Source: Synechococcus sp. MW101C3
GTDB lineage: Bacteria > Cyanobacteriota > Cyanobacteriia > PCC-6307 > Cyanobiaceae
Assembly: GCF_002252635.1 (NCBI RefSeq)
Contig: NZ_NQKX01000008.1
Location: 62,001 to 126,000 of the forward strand
DNA: 64,000 bases
Reading direction: 5' to 3'
Position numbers and translations under genes: made by a program. Shown in pieces: positions 33,831 through 43,527 of this stretch. A model generated the notes under the pieces. It saw nothing but the letters and a program-made list of their open reading frames with translations, had not been told where the DNA came from and did not search any database. Every line of letters begins with the position of its first letter. Within the stretch, counting starts at the first letter, position 1.

Positions 33831-34580
33831 CTAACGCCGTGCGCCGTTGCCCTCAGCGACACCCTTCACGCGCTGTTGCAGCGCCGGATGGCTGAGCAGC
33901 GCATCCATCAGCCGCACGCCCCGGAGCTGGTTGATCAGGGGCATATGCCCATCCGGTGCCTCCAACGACCAGGTGAAAGCCTTGGGGTAGCGGGTCCAGA
34001 GGCCCTCCTCCTTCCAGCCGAGCTTGGGCCACAACCGCTCCCAGCGGCCGCCGCAGGCCTGCAGCAGGCGCCCCTGTACGGAGAAGCCGAAGCGTCCGCG
34101 CGAGTAGCAGAGCCAGAGCCGGTCGAGGGTCTGCAGATCGATGCCGCTGATCGGTGGCACCTCGCTGAAATAGACGTACCCGCGGGCCTCGGCGGCGGAC
34201 CCGGCCAGCTGGCGCAGGATCGAGCTCGTGCAGCGATCGGCCAGCTCGAAGGCCTGCTCGCTCAGGGCCGCCTGCAGAGGCTGGTAGTCGATGCCGCTGC
34301 CGGTAGGGGTTTCCAGCCACCCCTGGGGGTACCGGCCGCGGAAATCGGCAGCCAGGGGGTCGGTCTCGCTCAACAGCCAGTGGATCAAGGCGCCCGGCAC
34401 CCAGTCGTCGCCGCTGGCATCAAGCCCCGCTAGGCGATCGATCAGCAGAGGGCGCAGCTCGGTGCGACGTGCCTCCAGCTGGGCCAGCAGGCTGCGCTGC
34501 TGCCGTGGGGAAGCGCTGAGGAACCGCTCCAGCAGCTGATCGGCTGTGACCGTGGCAGAGGCGGGTGGTCCGGAAAGCAT
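33831..34580 (-). CDS. gun4: GUN4 tetrapyrrole regulator
   Basis: Porphyrin-binding activator of magnesium chelatase, the branch point to chlorophyll. The 249 residues comprise an N-terminal helical bundle (LLERFLSASPRQQRSLLAQL) and the C-terminal GUN4 core with ISGIDLQTLDRLWLCYSRGRFGFSVQ, WERLWPKLGW and WTRYPKAFTWSLEAPDGHMP, which cup the porphyrin. Length matches cyanobacterial proteins with the N-terminal domain. It is divergent from psb28 over 129 bases, so two photosynthesis genes share one control region. Confidence 0.94.
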   Translation of the reverse strand: MLSGPPASATVTADQLLERFLSASPRQQRSLLAQLEARRTELRPLLIDRLAGLDASGDDWVPGALIHWLLSETDPLAADFRGRYPQGWLETPTGSGIDYQPLQAALSEQAFELADRCTSSILRQLAGSAAEARGYVYFSEVPPISGIDLQTLDRLWLCYSRGRFGFSVQGRLLQACGGRWERLWPKLGWKEEGLWTRYPKAFTWSLEAPDGHMPLINQLRGVRLMDALLSHPALQQRVKGVAEGNGARR

Positions 34581-34682
34581 GGCGTTCAGCCAGCCAGAGC
34601 AGGGCCAGCGTGTTGCCCACTATGTCAGCCGAGCCCTACGGGTCGGAGACGACGCACCGTGAAGCGCCGATCCGGCTCTGCC

Positions 34683-34688
34683 TAGGAT
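34683..34688 (+). promoter_or_regulatory. Candidate -10 box (TAGGAT) for psb28
   Basis: TAGGAT lies 21 bases before the psb28 ATG at 34710, giving a leader of about 15 bases. No convincing -35 hexamer is present. The same hexamer is found before the site-2 protease gene at 60883. Confidence 0.35.
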
Positions 34689-34709
34689 CGAATTTTCCAC
34701 CCCTCTGCG

Positions 34710-35093
34710 ATGACGGCTATTCAGTTCTTCCGCGGGGTGGACGAACCCGTGATTCCCGACATCCGGCTGACCCGCTCCCGCGACGGCCGCACCGGCCAGG
34801 CGATGTTCGTGTTCGAGGAGCCGGAAGCACTGGCCCCCGAAAGCATTGGTGACATCACCGGCATGTTCCTCCTTGATGAAGAGGGGGAGCTCGTGACCCG
34901 TGAGGTGAAGGCTCGCTTCGTGAACGGCCGCGCCAGCGCCATCGAAGCCACCTACACCTGGAAGAACGAAGAAGATTTCGAGCGCTTCATGCGTTTCGCG
35001 GAGCGCTATGCCGCGGGCCACGGCCTTGGCTTCGCCGGCCAGGACGACGAGGCTGACGCTGGAGCCCCTGCTGCGGAGTCGGATCCGGCTTGA
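34710..35093 (+). CDS. psb28: Photosystem II assembly protein Psb28
   Basis: Binds the cytoplasmic side of the PSII core during assembly and repair and affects chlorophyll synthesis. Over 127 residues the family pattern is complete: [51 protein letters not shown] and [19 protein letters not shown]. An acidic tail of about 17 residues is added compared with shorter homologues. It is the first gene of a plus-strand unit; its stop overlaps the TTG start of the next permease. Confidence 0.95.
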   Translation: MTAIQFFRGVDEPVIPDIRLTRSRDGRTGQAMFVFEEPEALAPESIGDITGMFLLDEEGELVTREVKARFVNGRASAIEATYTWKNEEDFERFMRFAERYAAGHGLGFAGQDDEADAGAPAAESDPA

Positions 35094-36169
35094 ACTTCGG
35101 GAACTGGCTTGGGTTCGCCGCCACCATCGCCGCTGCCGCACTGCTCTGGAGCCTGCGCGGTGTGGTGATTCAGGTCTTTGCCGCCGTGGTACTGGCCATG
35201 GCGATCTGCACCCTGGTGGGATTCGTGCAGCAACGGTTGCGCTGCAACCGCTCGCTGGCGCTGTTGGTGAGCGTGCTCGGGCTGGTGGTGGTGCTGTCCG
35301 TGGCCATCGCGGTGCTCATCCCCCCCTTCGCCGAGCAGTTCGGACTGCTGCTCACCAAGGTGCCCGCCGCCGCCGCGCTGCTGCTGAAGATGGGCCGCGA
35401 AACCCTCTCCTGGGGGGGGGCGATGATCTACGGCCAGCAGGACACCCGCCTTGATTTCGAGTGGCTGACCTCCCTGTTGCCGGCCGGCGGGGACAGCACC
35501 GCCGCCCTGGCCGGCGGGATCGGCCAGGGGGCAATGCGGCTCCTGGGTCTGGCGGGAAATCTCGGCAGCGGCGCTGTGCAGCTGCTGTTCGTGGTGGCCG
35601 TGAGCCTGATGGTGGCAGTGCAACCCACCGCCTACAGGGAAGTGGCGGTGTTGCTGGTGCCCTCCTTCTACCGTCGCCGCTTCCGCCGCGTGCTCGAACT
35701 CTGCGGCACTGCCCTCAGCGACTGGATGGTGGGGGTGTTGATCAGCTCCTGCTTCGTGGCGCTGCTCTCAGGCATCGGCCTCTGGCTGCTGGGGGTGAAT
35801 CTTGTGGTGGCCAATGCGTTGCTGGCCGGCCTGCTGAACGTGATCCCCAATGTGGGACCCACCTTGAGCACCATCTTTCCGATGTCGGTGGCGCTGCTCG
35901 ATGCCCCCTGGAAAGCGGTGGCGGTGCTTGGCCTCTATCTGGTCATCCAGCATCTGGAGAGCTATGTGATCACTCCTTCGGTGATGCATCACCAGCTCAA
36001 GTTGCTACCCGGCCTCACCCTGTGCGCCCAGTTCCTGTTCACGGTGATGTTCGGACCGATCGGATTGTTGCTGGCGCTGCCGTTGGCGGTGTGTCTACAG
36101 GTGATCATTCGTGAAGTACTGATCCACGACGTGCTCAACCCCTGGCAGCTTCAGCGTCGGCTTTCATGA
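35090..36169 (+). CDS. AI-2E family (PerM-type) membrane transporter, first copy
   Basis: Polytopic inner-membrane protein of 359 residues with seven or eight predicted helices. The conserved C-terminal core is [23 protein letters not shown] followed by [21 protein letters not shown]. The family includes Na+/H+ antiporters and the contested autoinducer-2 exporter TqsA, so the substrate is open. Translation starts at TTG 35090, overlapping the psb28 stop. It ends in ATGA, overlapping the second copy. Confidence 0.9.
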   Translation: MNFGNWLGFAATIAAAALLWSLRGVVIQVFAAVVLAMAICTLVGFVQQRLRCNRSLALLVSVLGLVVVLSVAIAVLIPPFAEQFGLLLTKVPAAAALLLKMGRETLSWGGAMIYGQQDTRLDFEWLTSLLPAGGDSTAALAGGIGQGAMRLLGLAGNLGSGAVQLLFVVAVSLMVAVQPTAYREVAVLLVPSFYRRRFRRVLELCGTALSDWMVGVLISSCFVALLSGIGLWLLGVNLVVANALLAGLLNVIPNVGPTLSTIFPMSVALLDAPWKAVAVLGLYLVIQHLESYVITPSVMHHQLKLLPGLTLCAQFLFTVMFGPIGLLLALPLAVCLQVIIREVLIHDVLNPWQLQRRLS

Positions 36170-37179
36170 AGCCTCGCGCTGTGCTCGGACTCCTGGGCCT
36201 CGTGGTGCTGGGGCTGCTCCTCTGGGAGCTCCGCTGGGTGCTGTTGGTGCTGTTCGGAGCCGTGGTGCTGGCCGTAGCGCTCGATGTGCCGGTCACCCAG
36301 CTGCGCCGGCGGCTGCCGATCAACCGGCCCACCGCCCTGTTGTCGGTGCTCGTGGTGTTGGTGCTGCTGGGCTGGAAGGTGTCGGAGCTGCTGTTGCCCG
36401 AGCTGGTGGAGCAGGCCGGTGAATTCACGCGTCTGGTGCCGGAGCTGGTGCAGCGCTTGGGGGAACTGGCCGGTGGGATCAAGGGGTTCCAGAGCCTCGA
36501 GCAGCAGTTCGCCAGCTTCACCACGTTGGACAGGCTGCAACCGCTCGGCACCCAGTTGCTGGGGGTGGCAGGCAGCACCGCCAATACCACCATCCAGGTG
36601 CTGCTGATGGTGCTGCTGGCTTTGCTGCTCGCGCTCGATCCCCGCAGCCACCAGCGCCTGCTGCTTGCCGTTTCCCCGCGCTTTGCCCGCCCCGGCATGG
36701 AGAGCCTGCTGCACGATTGCCGTCAGGCCATGGGCGGCTGGCTGGCTGGCATGACGATCTCCGCCGTCACCGTTTTTCTGCTCACCTGGGCCGGCCTGGC
36801 GCTGCTGAGGGTGCCGCTGGCCCTGCTCAGCGCCTTGGTGTGTGGCCTGCTCACCTTTGTGCCCACGATCGGTCCCACGGCCGCCACCTTGCTGCCACTG
36901 GCGGTGGCCCTGCTGATTTCCCCAGCCAAGGTGCTGCAGGTGCTGCTGCTGCGCCTGCTGCTTCAGAACCTGGAAGCCTTCGTGCTCACGCCGGTGCTGC
37001 TCAGCCGTACGGTCAACATGCTGCCCACAGTGGCACTGATGGCCCAGCTCTGCATGGGCGCCCTGCTGGGCCTGCCCGGGGTGCTGCTGGCCCTGCCGCT
37101 GGTGGTGGTGCTGCAGGTGATCTGCCAGAAGGTGCTGGTGGAACAGGTGATGGACCGCTGGACGCTGGAAGCGTCTTAG
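36166..37179 (+). CDS. AI-2E family (PerM-type) membrane transporter, second copy
   Basis: A 337-residue paralogue of the preceding gene, with the same architecture: N-terminal helices (LLGLVVLGLLLWELRWVLLV), a soluble amphipathic middle, then LLTFVPTIGPTAATLLPLAVAL and NLEAFVLTPVLLSRTVNMLPT. The two proteins share motifs but are clearly diverged, so this is an old tandem duplication. ATG 36166 overlaps the first copy's stop. They may form a hetero-oligomer. The transported molecule is unknown. Confidence 0.9.
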   Translation: MKPRAVLGLLGLVVLGLLLWELRWVLLVLFGAVVLAVALDVPVTQLRRRLPINRPTALLSVLVVLVLLGWKVSELLLPELVEQAGEFTRLVPELVQRLGELAGGIKGFQSLEQQFASFTTLDRLQPLGTQLLGVAGSTANTTIQVLLMVLLALLLALDPRSHQRLLLAVSPRFARPGMESLLHDCRQAMGGWLAGMTISAVTVFLLTWAGLALLRVPLALLSALVCGLLTFVPTIGPTAATLLPLAVALLISPAKVLQVLLLRLLLQNLEAFVLTPVLLSRTVNMLPTVALMAQLCMGALLGLPGVLLALPLVVVLQVICQKVLVEQVMDRWTLEAS

Positions 37180-37261
37180 CTGGTTTCCCAGGCAGGGGGC
37201 GAAGTGTGGCTGTGATCGCTGCCCAACCCACGGATCGCTGCGATCCACACGCTTGCTGCGT

Positions 37262-37444
37262 TCAGCGGAAGCGGTTGAACAGCTCAGGCGCCAGGACCAG
37301 CACGCCGATCGGCAGGGGATGGCGGCCCACCGCGGCGATCACGGCGGCCATGGTGAAGTGATCACTGAGCAGCAGGAATTCGGTCCTGAGTTCAAGCAGC
37401 GCCAGCAGCACGAGCACCACCGGCACAAAGGGAATGCGGCTCAT
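37262..37444 (-). CDS. Small hydrophobic protein downstream of secF
   Basis: A 60-residue protein starting MSRIPFVPVVLVLLALLELR, with two hydrophobic segments and a basic end (LAPELFNRFR). It probably crosses the membrane twice. Its ATG overlaps the secF stop in the ATGA arrangement, and the frame closes cleanly 180 bases later. It therefore looks like the last gene of the pdhB-secD-secF transcript. I do not recognise the family; a role near the Sec machinery is inferred only from position. Confidence 0.65.
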   Translation of the reverse strand: MSRIPFVPVVLVLLALLELRTEFLLLSDHFTMAAVIAAVGRHPLPIGVLVLAPELFNRFR

Positions 37445-38445
37445 GCCAGCGGGCTGCGCGCCCGGTTCGATGCTGTGATCAGGCTGAGCAGGGTGGGCGC
37501 CACGCCGATGCTCGACCAACTCCCGACGGCGATTCCAGTGGCGAGCGCCACGGCAAACCAGAACAGGCTGCTGCCGCCGAAGAAAATCATGCCCAGCAGA
37601 GGCAACAAGGTGGTGAGCGAGGTGTAGAGCGAGCGGGTGAGAGTGACATCCACTGCCACATCCACCTGATCATTGATGGGAAGGTGACCGAGCAAGGATT
37701 TCTGCTCCCTGATGCGGTCGAACACCACCACGGTGTCGTTGACGGAATACCCCGCCACCGTGATCAGCGAAACAGCGAACAGAGAATCAACCTCCACACC
37801 CAGCAGGAGGCCCAGCCAGGCAAACAGCCCAGCGGTGATCAGCACGTCGTGGGCCAGGCAGACGATGGCCAGGGAGGCGAACAGGCGGTCGTAACGGAAG
37901 GTGATGTAGGCCGCGATCGCCGCGAAGCTAACGAGCAGGGATAACAGGCTGCTTTTCAGGAGCTGGTCGCCCAGGGTGGGGCCGATCGTTTCGATCGAGG
38001 TGTCACCCGGAAGGAATGGCCCGATCCGGCTGCTGAGCTGTTCAATCAATGCCGTGCTCTGGACGGCACTGAGGGTGGGCATCCGCAGATCGATCGATCG
38101 TCCGCCGTCAAGCACCTGCAGTGGCGCGCGCTCAAGTTGGGGGGCGGCTGCACCAGCTTCTACAGGCAATTTCACCTGGGAGAGCTGTTCTTCCACCTGC
38201 GGTGCCGTGAGGGGGGAGCAGCTGGCGCCACAGGCCCTCTCCAGCTGGATGCGGGTGCCACCGGTGAAGTCGAGGCCCGGCTTGAGTGGCAGCCCGATCG
38301 ATGGATTCAGCCAACTGAGCAGCAGGCCCAGCAGGCTCAGCACACAGGCGGCTCCAGAGGCCCCCCAGGCGAGGCGGCGATAGCGATTGATGCGGAAAAA
38401 ACGGATCTCTGGAACCGGATCCGCGGCTGTGGGACTCATGGTCAT
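37441..38445 (-). CDS. secF: Protein translocase subunit SecF
   Basis: Partner of SecD in the proton-driven complex that pulls secreted proteins out of SecYEG. The 334 residues have an N-terminal helix, the first periplasmic domain with PGLDFTGGTRIQLE, and five C-terminal helices containing FRYDRLFASLAIVCLAHDVL and VAGYSVNDTVVVFDRIRE. The start at 38445 directly abuts the secD stop. The periplasmic loop contains a Cys pair (ACGASCS) that could form a disulfide. Confidence 0.96.
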   Translation of the reverse strand: MTMSPTAADPVPEIRFFRINRYRRLAWGASGAACVLSLLGLLLSWLNPSIGLPLKPGLDFTGGTRIQLERACGASCSPLTAPQVEEQLSQVKLPVEAGAAAPQLERAPLQVLDGGRSIDLRMPTLSAVQSTALIEQLSSRIGPFLPGDTSIETIGPTLGDQLLKSSLLSLLVSFAAIAAYITFRYDRLFASLAIVCLAHDVLITAGLFAWLGLLLGVEVDSLFAVSLITVAGYSVNDTVVVFDRIREQKSLLGHLPINDQVDVAVDVTLTRSLYTSLTTLLPLLGMIFFGGSSLFWFAVALATGIAVGSWSSIGVAPTLLSLITASNRARSPLA

Positions 38446-39963
38446 TCAGGCAGCAGAGGACGGAAGCTCACGGACCGGGAGGAAGTAGGTGGGTCGTCGC
38501 AGCGAGGGGTAGCTCATCAGCAACCGCAGCAGGGTGCGGGTGCAGGTGAGTGCGGTGAACAGGCTCAGCACCAGGCCGATCGCCAGGGTGACGGCGAAGC
38601 CTTTCACCAGGCCGGTGCCCAGGGCGAACAGGGCCACGCAACTGATCAGGCCGGTGGCGTGGCCGTCGATGATCGAGGAGAAAGCCAGCGAGAAACCGGT
38701 GTCGATCGAGCGGATGAGGCTGTTGCCGCCGCGCAGCTCCTCCTTCACCCGCTCGAAGATCAGCACGTTGGCATCCACCGCCATGCCCACGCTGAGGATG
38801 AACCCAGCGATGCCTGGCAGCGACAGCGTGACCGGAATCAGGGCGTAGGCCGCGAGGTTGAACAGGGAGTAGAGGAGCAGCGCCAGCACCGAGACGAAGC
38901 CGGGCAGGCGATAGACCACCACCATGAACACCGCCACCAGCGCCAGGCCGCCCAGAGCCGCCACCAGGCTGGAGCGGATGTTCTCGGCCCCGAGCGTGGG
39001 CCCCACGGTGCGAACTTCGATGATTTTGATCGGCAGGGGCAGCGAGCCACCGCGCAGCTGCACCTCCAGATCCCGCGCTTCTTCAGCGGTGAAGTTGCCG
39101 GAAATGCTCGCGGCGCCACCGGTGATCCCGGCCGCCTTGAACTGTTCGCCCACGCTGGCCTCGCTGATCGAGCGTCCATCGAGCACGATGCCGAGCAGTC
39201 GGTTGGTGCCCGCGATCGATTGGGTGAGGCGCGCGAAGGCTTCTCCTCCGGCGCGGTTGAAGTTCAACGTCACATCCCAGCCGGTACCGTTGGCCTGCTG
39301 TTGGCGACCGGCGCCGGTGAGGTCGCGGCCCGTGAAGGCGGCCGGTTCATAGAGAGCCACGACCCGCTTGTTCACTTCGGCCAGCAGCAGTTCGAGCTGG
39401 TCAGCTTCGCTGGCTCCCGCCGGCACTTCCAGGCCCAGGGCGCTGAAGGCCTTGGCCATTTCCTCAGCGGGGAAGCTGGGGGCTGGCGGGGGCGTGGCGC
39501 CCGGCGGGAGCCCGGGGGTGGAAGGATCAGCCGGGCGCCTGTTCTTCAGCCGGCCGAGCACGGCGGAGGCCTGGGTTTTCAGGCGCAGCAACCCTTGCAT
39601 TTCCTGCTCTGTGCCAGGTTTCTGGACCCGGAACTCCAGCAGGGCCGTGGTGCCCAGCACCCTGGCGGCGCGGCTGGGATCCTGCTCACCGGGCAGCTGC
39701 AGCAGCAGTTGGTCATCGCCGACGCGCTGCAGGGTGGATTCGGCCACCCCGAGGCTGTTGATGCGGCGATCAAGCACCTCCTGCACCGCTTCGAGCTGCT
39801 CGGCCTGCACCTGCCGAATCGCGCCGGCCGGCATCACCTGGAGGGTGAGCTGGCTGCCGCCGCGCAGATCGAGGCCGAGCTGAAGCGGAAACGTGACCAG
39901 GACAACCCCGGCGGCAATCGCCAGGGCCAGGATCAGGGCCACCCATCCTTGTTGGCGTGCCAT
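38446..39963 (-). CDS. secD: Protein translocase subunit SecD
   Basis: Large chain of the SecDF motor at the plasma and thylakoid membranes. The 505 residues include LGLDLRGGSQLTLQV, the P1 head and base domains and a Pro/Gly-rich insert (about 125-150). The six-helix C-terminal half contains ALALVAVFMVVVYRLPG and GMAVDANVLIFERVKEEL, with the Asp needed for proton coupling. Its ATG is one base after the pdhB stop; secF follows without a gap. Confidence 0.96.
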   Translation of the reverse strand: MARQQGWVALILALAIAAGVVLVTFPLQLGLDLRGGSQLTLQVMPAGAIRQVQAEQLEAVQEVLDRRINSLGVAESTLQRVGDDQLLLQLPGEQDPSRAARVLGTTALLEFRVQKPGTEQEMQGLLRLKTQASAVLGRLKNRRPADPSTPGLPPGATPPPAPSFPAEEMAKAFSALGLEVPAGASEADQLELLLAEVNKRVVALYEPAAFTGRDLTGAGRQQQANGTGWDVTLNFNRAGGEAFARLTQSIAGTNRLLGIVLDGRSISEASVGEQFKAAGITGGAASISGNFTAEEARDLEVQLRGGSLPLPIKIIEVRTVGPTLGAENIRSSLVAALGGLALVAVFMVVVYRLPGFVSVLALLLYSLFNLAAYALIPVTLSLPGIAGFILSVGMAVDANVLIFERVKEELRGGNSLIRSIDTGFSLAFSSIIDGHATGLISCVALFALGTGLVKGFAVTLAIGLVLSLFTALTCTRTLLRLLMSYPSLRRPTYFLPVRELPSSAA

Positions 39964-39964
39964 C

Positions 39965-40948
39965 TCAGAGGGTGCCTGCTTTGAGGCGCCCGGCGGCCTC
40001 CACGATCTGGCTGGGCTGAATGATCGTGAGGTTCTCCAGACCGCCGTTGTAGGGGGTGGGGATGTCCTGGCTGGAGAGGCGCAGGGGACGGGCGTCGAGA
40101 TCGTCGAAGCAGTGTTCGGTGATCAGGGCGATCAGCTCGGCGCCGATGCCACCGGTTTTCATGCACTCCTCCACCACGATCACCCGATGGGTCTTGCGGA
40201 TCGATCGGCTGATCGTCTCCATGTCGAAGGGTTTGAGGCTGATCAGATCGATCAGCTCCACATCAACACCCTCGGCTTCGAGTTGCTGCACTGCCTTGAG
40301 GCAGTGGTGGCGCATGCGGGAATACGTGAGGATGGTTACGTCCTTGCCTTCACGCACCACATCGGCCTGATCAAGGGCGCAGATGTAATCGCCTTCAGGG
40401 ATCTCCTCGCTGAGGTTGTACAGCAGCACGTGCTCGAAGAAGAGCACGGGGTTGTTATCGCGGATGGCGGCCTTCATCAGGCCCTTGGCGTTGGTGGGGG
40501 TGCTGACGGCAACGATCTTGATGCCGGGCACGGCATGGAAATAGGCTTCAAGCCGCTGGCTGTGTTCAGCCCCGAGCTGACGACCCACTCCGCCGGGGCC
40601 GCGCACCACCGTGGGGATCGTGTAGTTGCCGCCGCTGGTGTAACGCAGCATCCCCATGTTGTTGGAGATCTGGTTGAAGGCGAGCAGGAGGAAGCCCATG
40701 TTCATGCCCTCCACGATCGGCCGCAGGCCGGTCATGGCGGCGCCCACGGCCATGCCCGTGAAACTGTTTTCCGCGATCGGGGTGTCGAGCACGCGCAGCT
40801 CGCCGTATTTCTCGTAGAGGTCCTTGGTGACTTTGTAGGAGCCGCCGTACTGACCCACGTCTTCGCCGAACACGCAGACGGTGGGGTCTTTTGCCATCTC
40901 CTCGTCGATGGCGTCGCGCAGGGCGTTGAACAGAAGGGTTTCTGCCAC
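39965..40948 (-). CDS. pdhB: Pyruvate dehydrogenase E1 component, beta subunit
   Basis: With the alpha chain, which is not in this window, it decarboxylates pyruvate using thiamine diphosphate, feeding acetyl-CoA to fatty acid synthesis. The 327-residue protein shows the ThDP-side [59 protein letters not shown] and the C-terminal transketolase domain ([19 protein letters not shown]). Length is typical. It is the fourth or later gene of the rsmA-to-secF block. Confidence 0.96.
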   Translation of the reverse strand: MAETLLFNALRDAIDEEMAKDPTVCVFGEDVGQYGGSYKVTKDLYEKYGELRVLDTPIAENSFTGMAVGAAMTGLRPIVEGMNMGFLLLAFNQISNNMGMLRYTSGGNYTIPTVVRGPGGVGRQLGAEHSQRLEAYFHAVPGIKIVAVSTPTNAKGLMKAAIRDNNPVLFFEHVLLYNLSEEIPEGDYICALDQADVVREGKDVTILTYSRMRHHCLKAVQQLEAEGVDVELIDLISLKPFDMETISRSIRKTHRVIVVEECMKTGGIGAELIALITEHCFDDLDARPLRLSSQDIPTPYNGGLENLTIIQPSQIVEAAGRLKAGTL

Positions 40949-41084
40949 AGGGGAGATGCGGACCCGGCGCAGGTGCCGGAAGTGGGGCCAACTTATCTCA
41001 GGCCCGCCAGTCGCAGCCTCGCTGCGTTGGAGGGGAGGTGCAGGCTCGCTGGTCTGAGGGCTGCCAGGGTGAAGCCGGTGCCGC

Positions 41085-41180
41085 TCAGCCGCCGGCCGCG
41101 AAGGTGGCGAGCAGGAGCACCGACAGGATCATCCCCGGCGAGAGCAGCAGGGCCAGCAGGCCGAGATCGTGAGGGGTCAT
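41085..41180 (-). CDS. 31-residue hydrophobic peptide
   Basis: Starts at ATG 41180 with [16 protein letters not shown], continues [11 protein letters not shown] and ends AAGG. It is a single membrane helix with a polar start, the shape of small photosystem or cytochrome subunits, although I cannot match it to a known Psb, Psa or Pet peptide. It lies between DUF3082 (34 bases upstream) and pdhB on the same strand. A clean start, a clean stop and biased composition favour a real gene, but the call is tentative. Confidence 0.55.
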   Translation of the reverse strand: MTPHDLGLLALLLSPGMILSVLLLATFAAGG

Positions 41181-41214
41181 CGCAGCGGTGGGGGAACCGG
41201 TGGTGGCAGCAACC

Positions 41215-41583
41215 TTAGGAAGGCTCGGTGGAGCTGGCGGGCAAGAGGCTGCGAATGAACACCAGGAACAGGCCCAGGCCCACGAAGGCGAAGCTGAAGG
41301 TGGCCAGGAAGCTCATGCCCACGATCAGGGTCTTCATGGCGGTGCCGATGCTCTGGGCGAACGGTTTGCTGTAGTGCGGCGGATGGAGGGCGAAGTAGGT
41401 CACCACCCGTTGGCTGAGCAGCAGGCTCACCCAGGCCAGGGCGCCGCTGGTGACGGCACCGGAGAGGAAACTGAGCGGCCCCTTGCGGGGCGGAGCGGTG
41501 GGTGAGGCGGCGGCCGCTGGCATGCCGCTGCTGGAGCTGTTGCCGGAGGCGCTGCCGGGGTCGGTCTGCTGGGGGTCGCTCAT
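41215..41583 (-). CDS. DUF3082 family membrane protein
   Basis: A 122-residue protein with a Ser/Ala/Pro-rich cytoplasmic start ([20 protein letters not shown]), then two helices ([20 protein letters not shown] and [20 protein letters not shown]) and a short tail. The segment [23 protein letters not shown] between them is the family signature as I recall it. Function unknown; found in cyanobacteria and plastids. ATG 41583 overlaps the ispE stop (ATGA). Confidence 0.8.
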   Translation of the reverse strand: MSDPQQTDPGSASGNSSSSGMPAAAASPTAPPRKGPLSFLSGAVTSGALAWVSLLLSQRVVTYFALHPPHYSKPFAQSIGTAMKTLIVGMSFLATFSFAFVGLGLFLVFIRSLLPASSTEPS

Positions 41584-42575
41584 CGTGGGGCGTCGGGATC
41601 GGGGACGGAGCCGGCCGGGGGCATGGCCTGATTGCTGATGACCCTGGCACCTGCCGGCGTGAAGCGGCAGCACCAGGCGTCGAACCCCGCGGCCTGCAGG
41701 GCCGGAGCGAGCTGCTGCTGGGCCGCAGCGGCTTCAGCGGCGCTGCTGAACAGAGCGAACAGGCTGGGCCCGGATCCGCTCATCGCCACACCGAGGGTGC
41801 CGGCCAGGCCGCGCAGCAGAGCCAGGCCCTCGCGCACGCTGGCCTGCTCCGGCTCCACCACGGCCTGCAGATCGTTGCGCAGGGGCGGCAATCCGCGCTC
41901 CCCCCGCAGGGCGGCCAGCAGCGGCCCGCCGCGCAGGTGCTCCCGGCGTTGCTCGAAGTCGGCCTCGCAGTCGAGGTAGAAGTCGCCGCGCAACTCCCGG
42001 CAGCGTCCATAGGCCCACGGTGTCGACACACTCACCGCTGGATCCTTGATCAGCAGCACGGCCAGGGGATCGTCTGCCGCCGGCAACGGCTCCAGCTGCT
42101 CTCCCCGCCCGAAACACAGCTGGCTCCCCCCGGCGAGGCAGAACGGCACATCGGAGCCCAGCTCCGCCGCCAGTTCCAGCAGGGTCGCCGGGGGGAGATT
42201 CATGTTCCAGAGCTGGTGCAGGCCCACCAGGGCGGCAGCCGCATCGCTCGACCCTCCCGCCAGCCCGGCTCCGATCGGGATGCGTTTTTCCAGGTGGATG
42301 TCGGCGCCCCGCAGCGGCCCCTCCAGCCGCTGCTGCAGCAGCAGGGCGGCGCGGCTGATCAGGTTCGTGCCGTCCGTGGGCAGTCCCGGGCGGTCACAGC
42401 TCAGTTGGAGGCGGCCATCGTCCCGTTCGTGCAGGACCAGCCGGTCTTCCAGATCGATGCTCTGCATCAGCATCGCCAGCTCGTGGAAGCCATCCGGCCG
42501 CAACCCGAGCACTTCGAGGTGCAGGTTGATCTTGGCGGGAGCGAGAACGGTGAGGCTGCGGCTCAGTGCTGCCAT
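41580..42575 (-). CDS. ispE: 4-diphosphocytidyl-2-C-methyl-D-erythritol kinase
   Basis: GHMP kinase of the MEP isoprenoid pathway; phosphorylates CDP-methylerythritol on O-2, supplying carotenoid, phytyl and quinone precursors. The 331 residues begin [20 protein letters not shown]. They hold the ATP loop [19 protein letters not shown] with the catalytic Asp, and the C-terminal [12 protein letters not shown] motif. It lies 13 bases after rsmA on the same strand, a neighbourhood common in bacteria. Confidence 0.96.
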   Translation of the reverse strand: MAALSRSLTVLAPAKINLHLEVLGLRPDGFHELAMLMQSIDLEDRLVLHERDDGRLQLSCDRPGLPTDGTNLISRAALLLQQRLEGPLRGADIHLEKRIPIGAGLAGGSSDAAAALVGLHQLWNMNLPPATLLELAAELGSDVPFCLAGGSQLCFGRGEQLEPLPAADDPLAVLLIKDPAVSVSTPWAYGRCRELRGDFYLDCEADFEQRREHLRGGPLLAALRGERGLPPLRNDLQAVVEPEQASVREGLALLRGLAGTLGVAMSGSGPSLFALFSSAAEAAAAQQQLAPALQAAGFDAWCCRFTPAGARVISNQAMPPAGSVPDPDAPR

Positions 42576-42588
42576 GGGTTGCGTTGGA

Positions 42589-43455
42589 CTACGGATCGGG
42601 ATGGAGGCTCGCCTTGTCTGCGCTGAGAGGGGCGGCTGGCGCCGAGGCTTCGGCCTGATTCAAGCCCTCCGCCAACGCCACCCAGCGCTGGGGCTCCAGG
42701 TCCTGGGGGCGCTGCTGCAGATCGATGCCGGCGGCAGCGGCCAGGGCACTGAGTGCCTCCGCCGGCAGCAGGCCCGCCAGGGTGTTGCGCAGCATCTTGC
42801 GCCGGGCTGCGAAGCAGCGCCGCAGCAGCCGCTCCACCGTGGCGGCCACGGAAACGGGCAACCGCTCCGCCAGTGGCAAGGGCTCGATCACGATCACCTC
42901 CGAGTGCACCCGGGGCGGCGGCTGAAAGCAGCGAGGGGGCACGGCGCACACGCCCTTGCAGCGGGCCATCAACTGCATGCGCACGCTCAGGGCGCTGTAG
43001 GCGCTGCTGCCTGCACGGCAGCGGATGCGTTCCCCCACCTCCTGCTGCACCAGCAGCACCAACCGCGAGTACGCCGTAGTGGCAGGGCGGTCGAGCCGGC
43101 CCACCAGCCGCTCCAGCAGCGGACCGGTGATGTTGTACGGGATGTTGGCCACCACCTTGGTGGCCAACGGCAGCTCAAGCTCAAGCACATCCCCCTCCAG
43201 CAGGCAGAAGCGGGGATCGCCGCCGAACTGCTGGCGCAAGCCGACCACCAGGTCGCGGTCGAGTTCCACTGCCGTGAGGCTGGCCAGGGGGGTTTGCAGC
43301 AGCCGTTCGGTCAGCGCCCCCCGGCCCGGCCCCACCTCCAGCACCCGGTCGTGGACGTCGAGTTCGGCCGCCTGCACGATGCGATCGAGCACGCCGGCAT
43401 CGGTGAGCCAGTGCTGGCCGAAGCGTTTGCGGGCCCGGTGGCCGCTGAAGGTCAT
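42589..43455 (-). CDS. rsmA: 16S rRNA adenine dimethyltransferase
   Basis: KsgA-type enzyme that dimethylates the two adjacent adenines in helix 45 of 16S rRNA during 30S maturation. From ATG 43455 ([19 protein letters not shown]) the protein has 288 residues. SAM motif I is [16 protein letters not shown], motif IV is [17 protein letters not shown], and the family RKRFGQHWL start is present. The longer frame to 43572 adds 39 unrelated residues. It heads the minus-strand block that runs through ispE, pdhB and secDF. Confidence 0.96.
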   Translation of the reverse strand: MTFSGHRARKRFGQHWLTDAGVLDRIVQAAELDVHDRVLEVGPGRGALTERLLQTPLASLTAVELDRDLVVGLRQQFGGDPRFCLLEGDVLELELPLATKVVANIPYNITGPLLERLVGRLDRPATTAYSRLVLLVQQEVGERIRCRAGSSAYSALSVRMQLMARCKGVCAVPPRCFQPPPRVHSEVIVIEPLPLAERLPVSVAATVERLLRRCFAARRKMLRNTLAGLLPAEALSALAAAAGIDLQQRPQDLEPQRWVALAEGLNQAEASAPAAPLSADKASLHPDP

Positions 43456-43527
43456 GACCCTGGGCGTGAGATCTCCCACATTGCCTTCCGGTGCGGCTAG
43501 AGAAGGTGCAGTGACGGGGACCGGGCG

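Noticed and set aside
38137-39984. 615-codon plus-strand frame across secD/secF
   Set aside because: Antisense shadow of two clearly recognised genes, with compositional bias typical of mirror frames.
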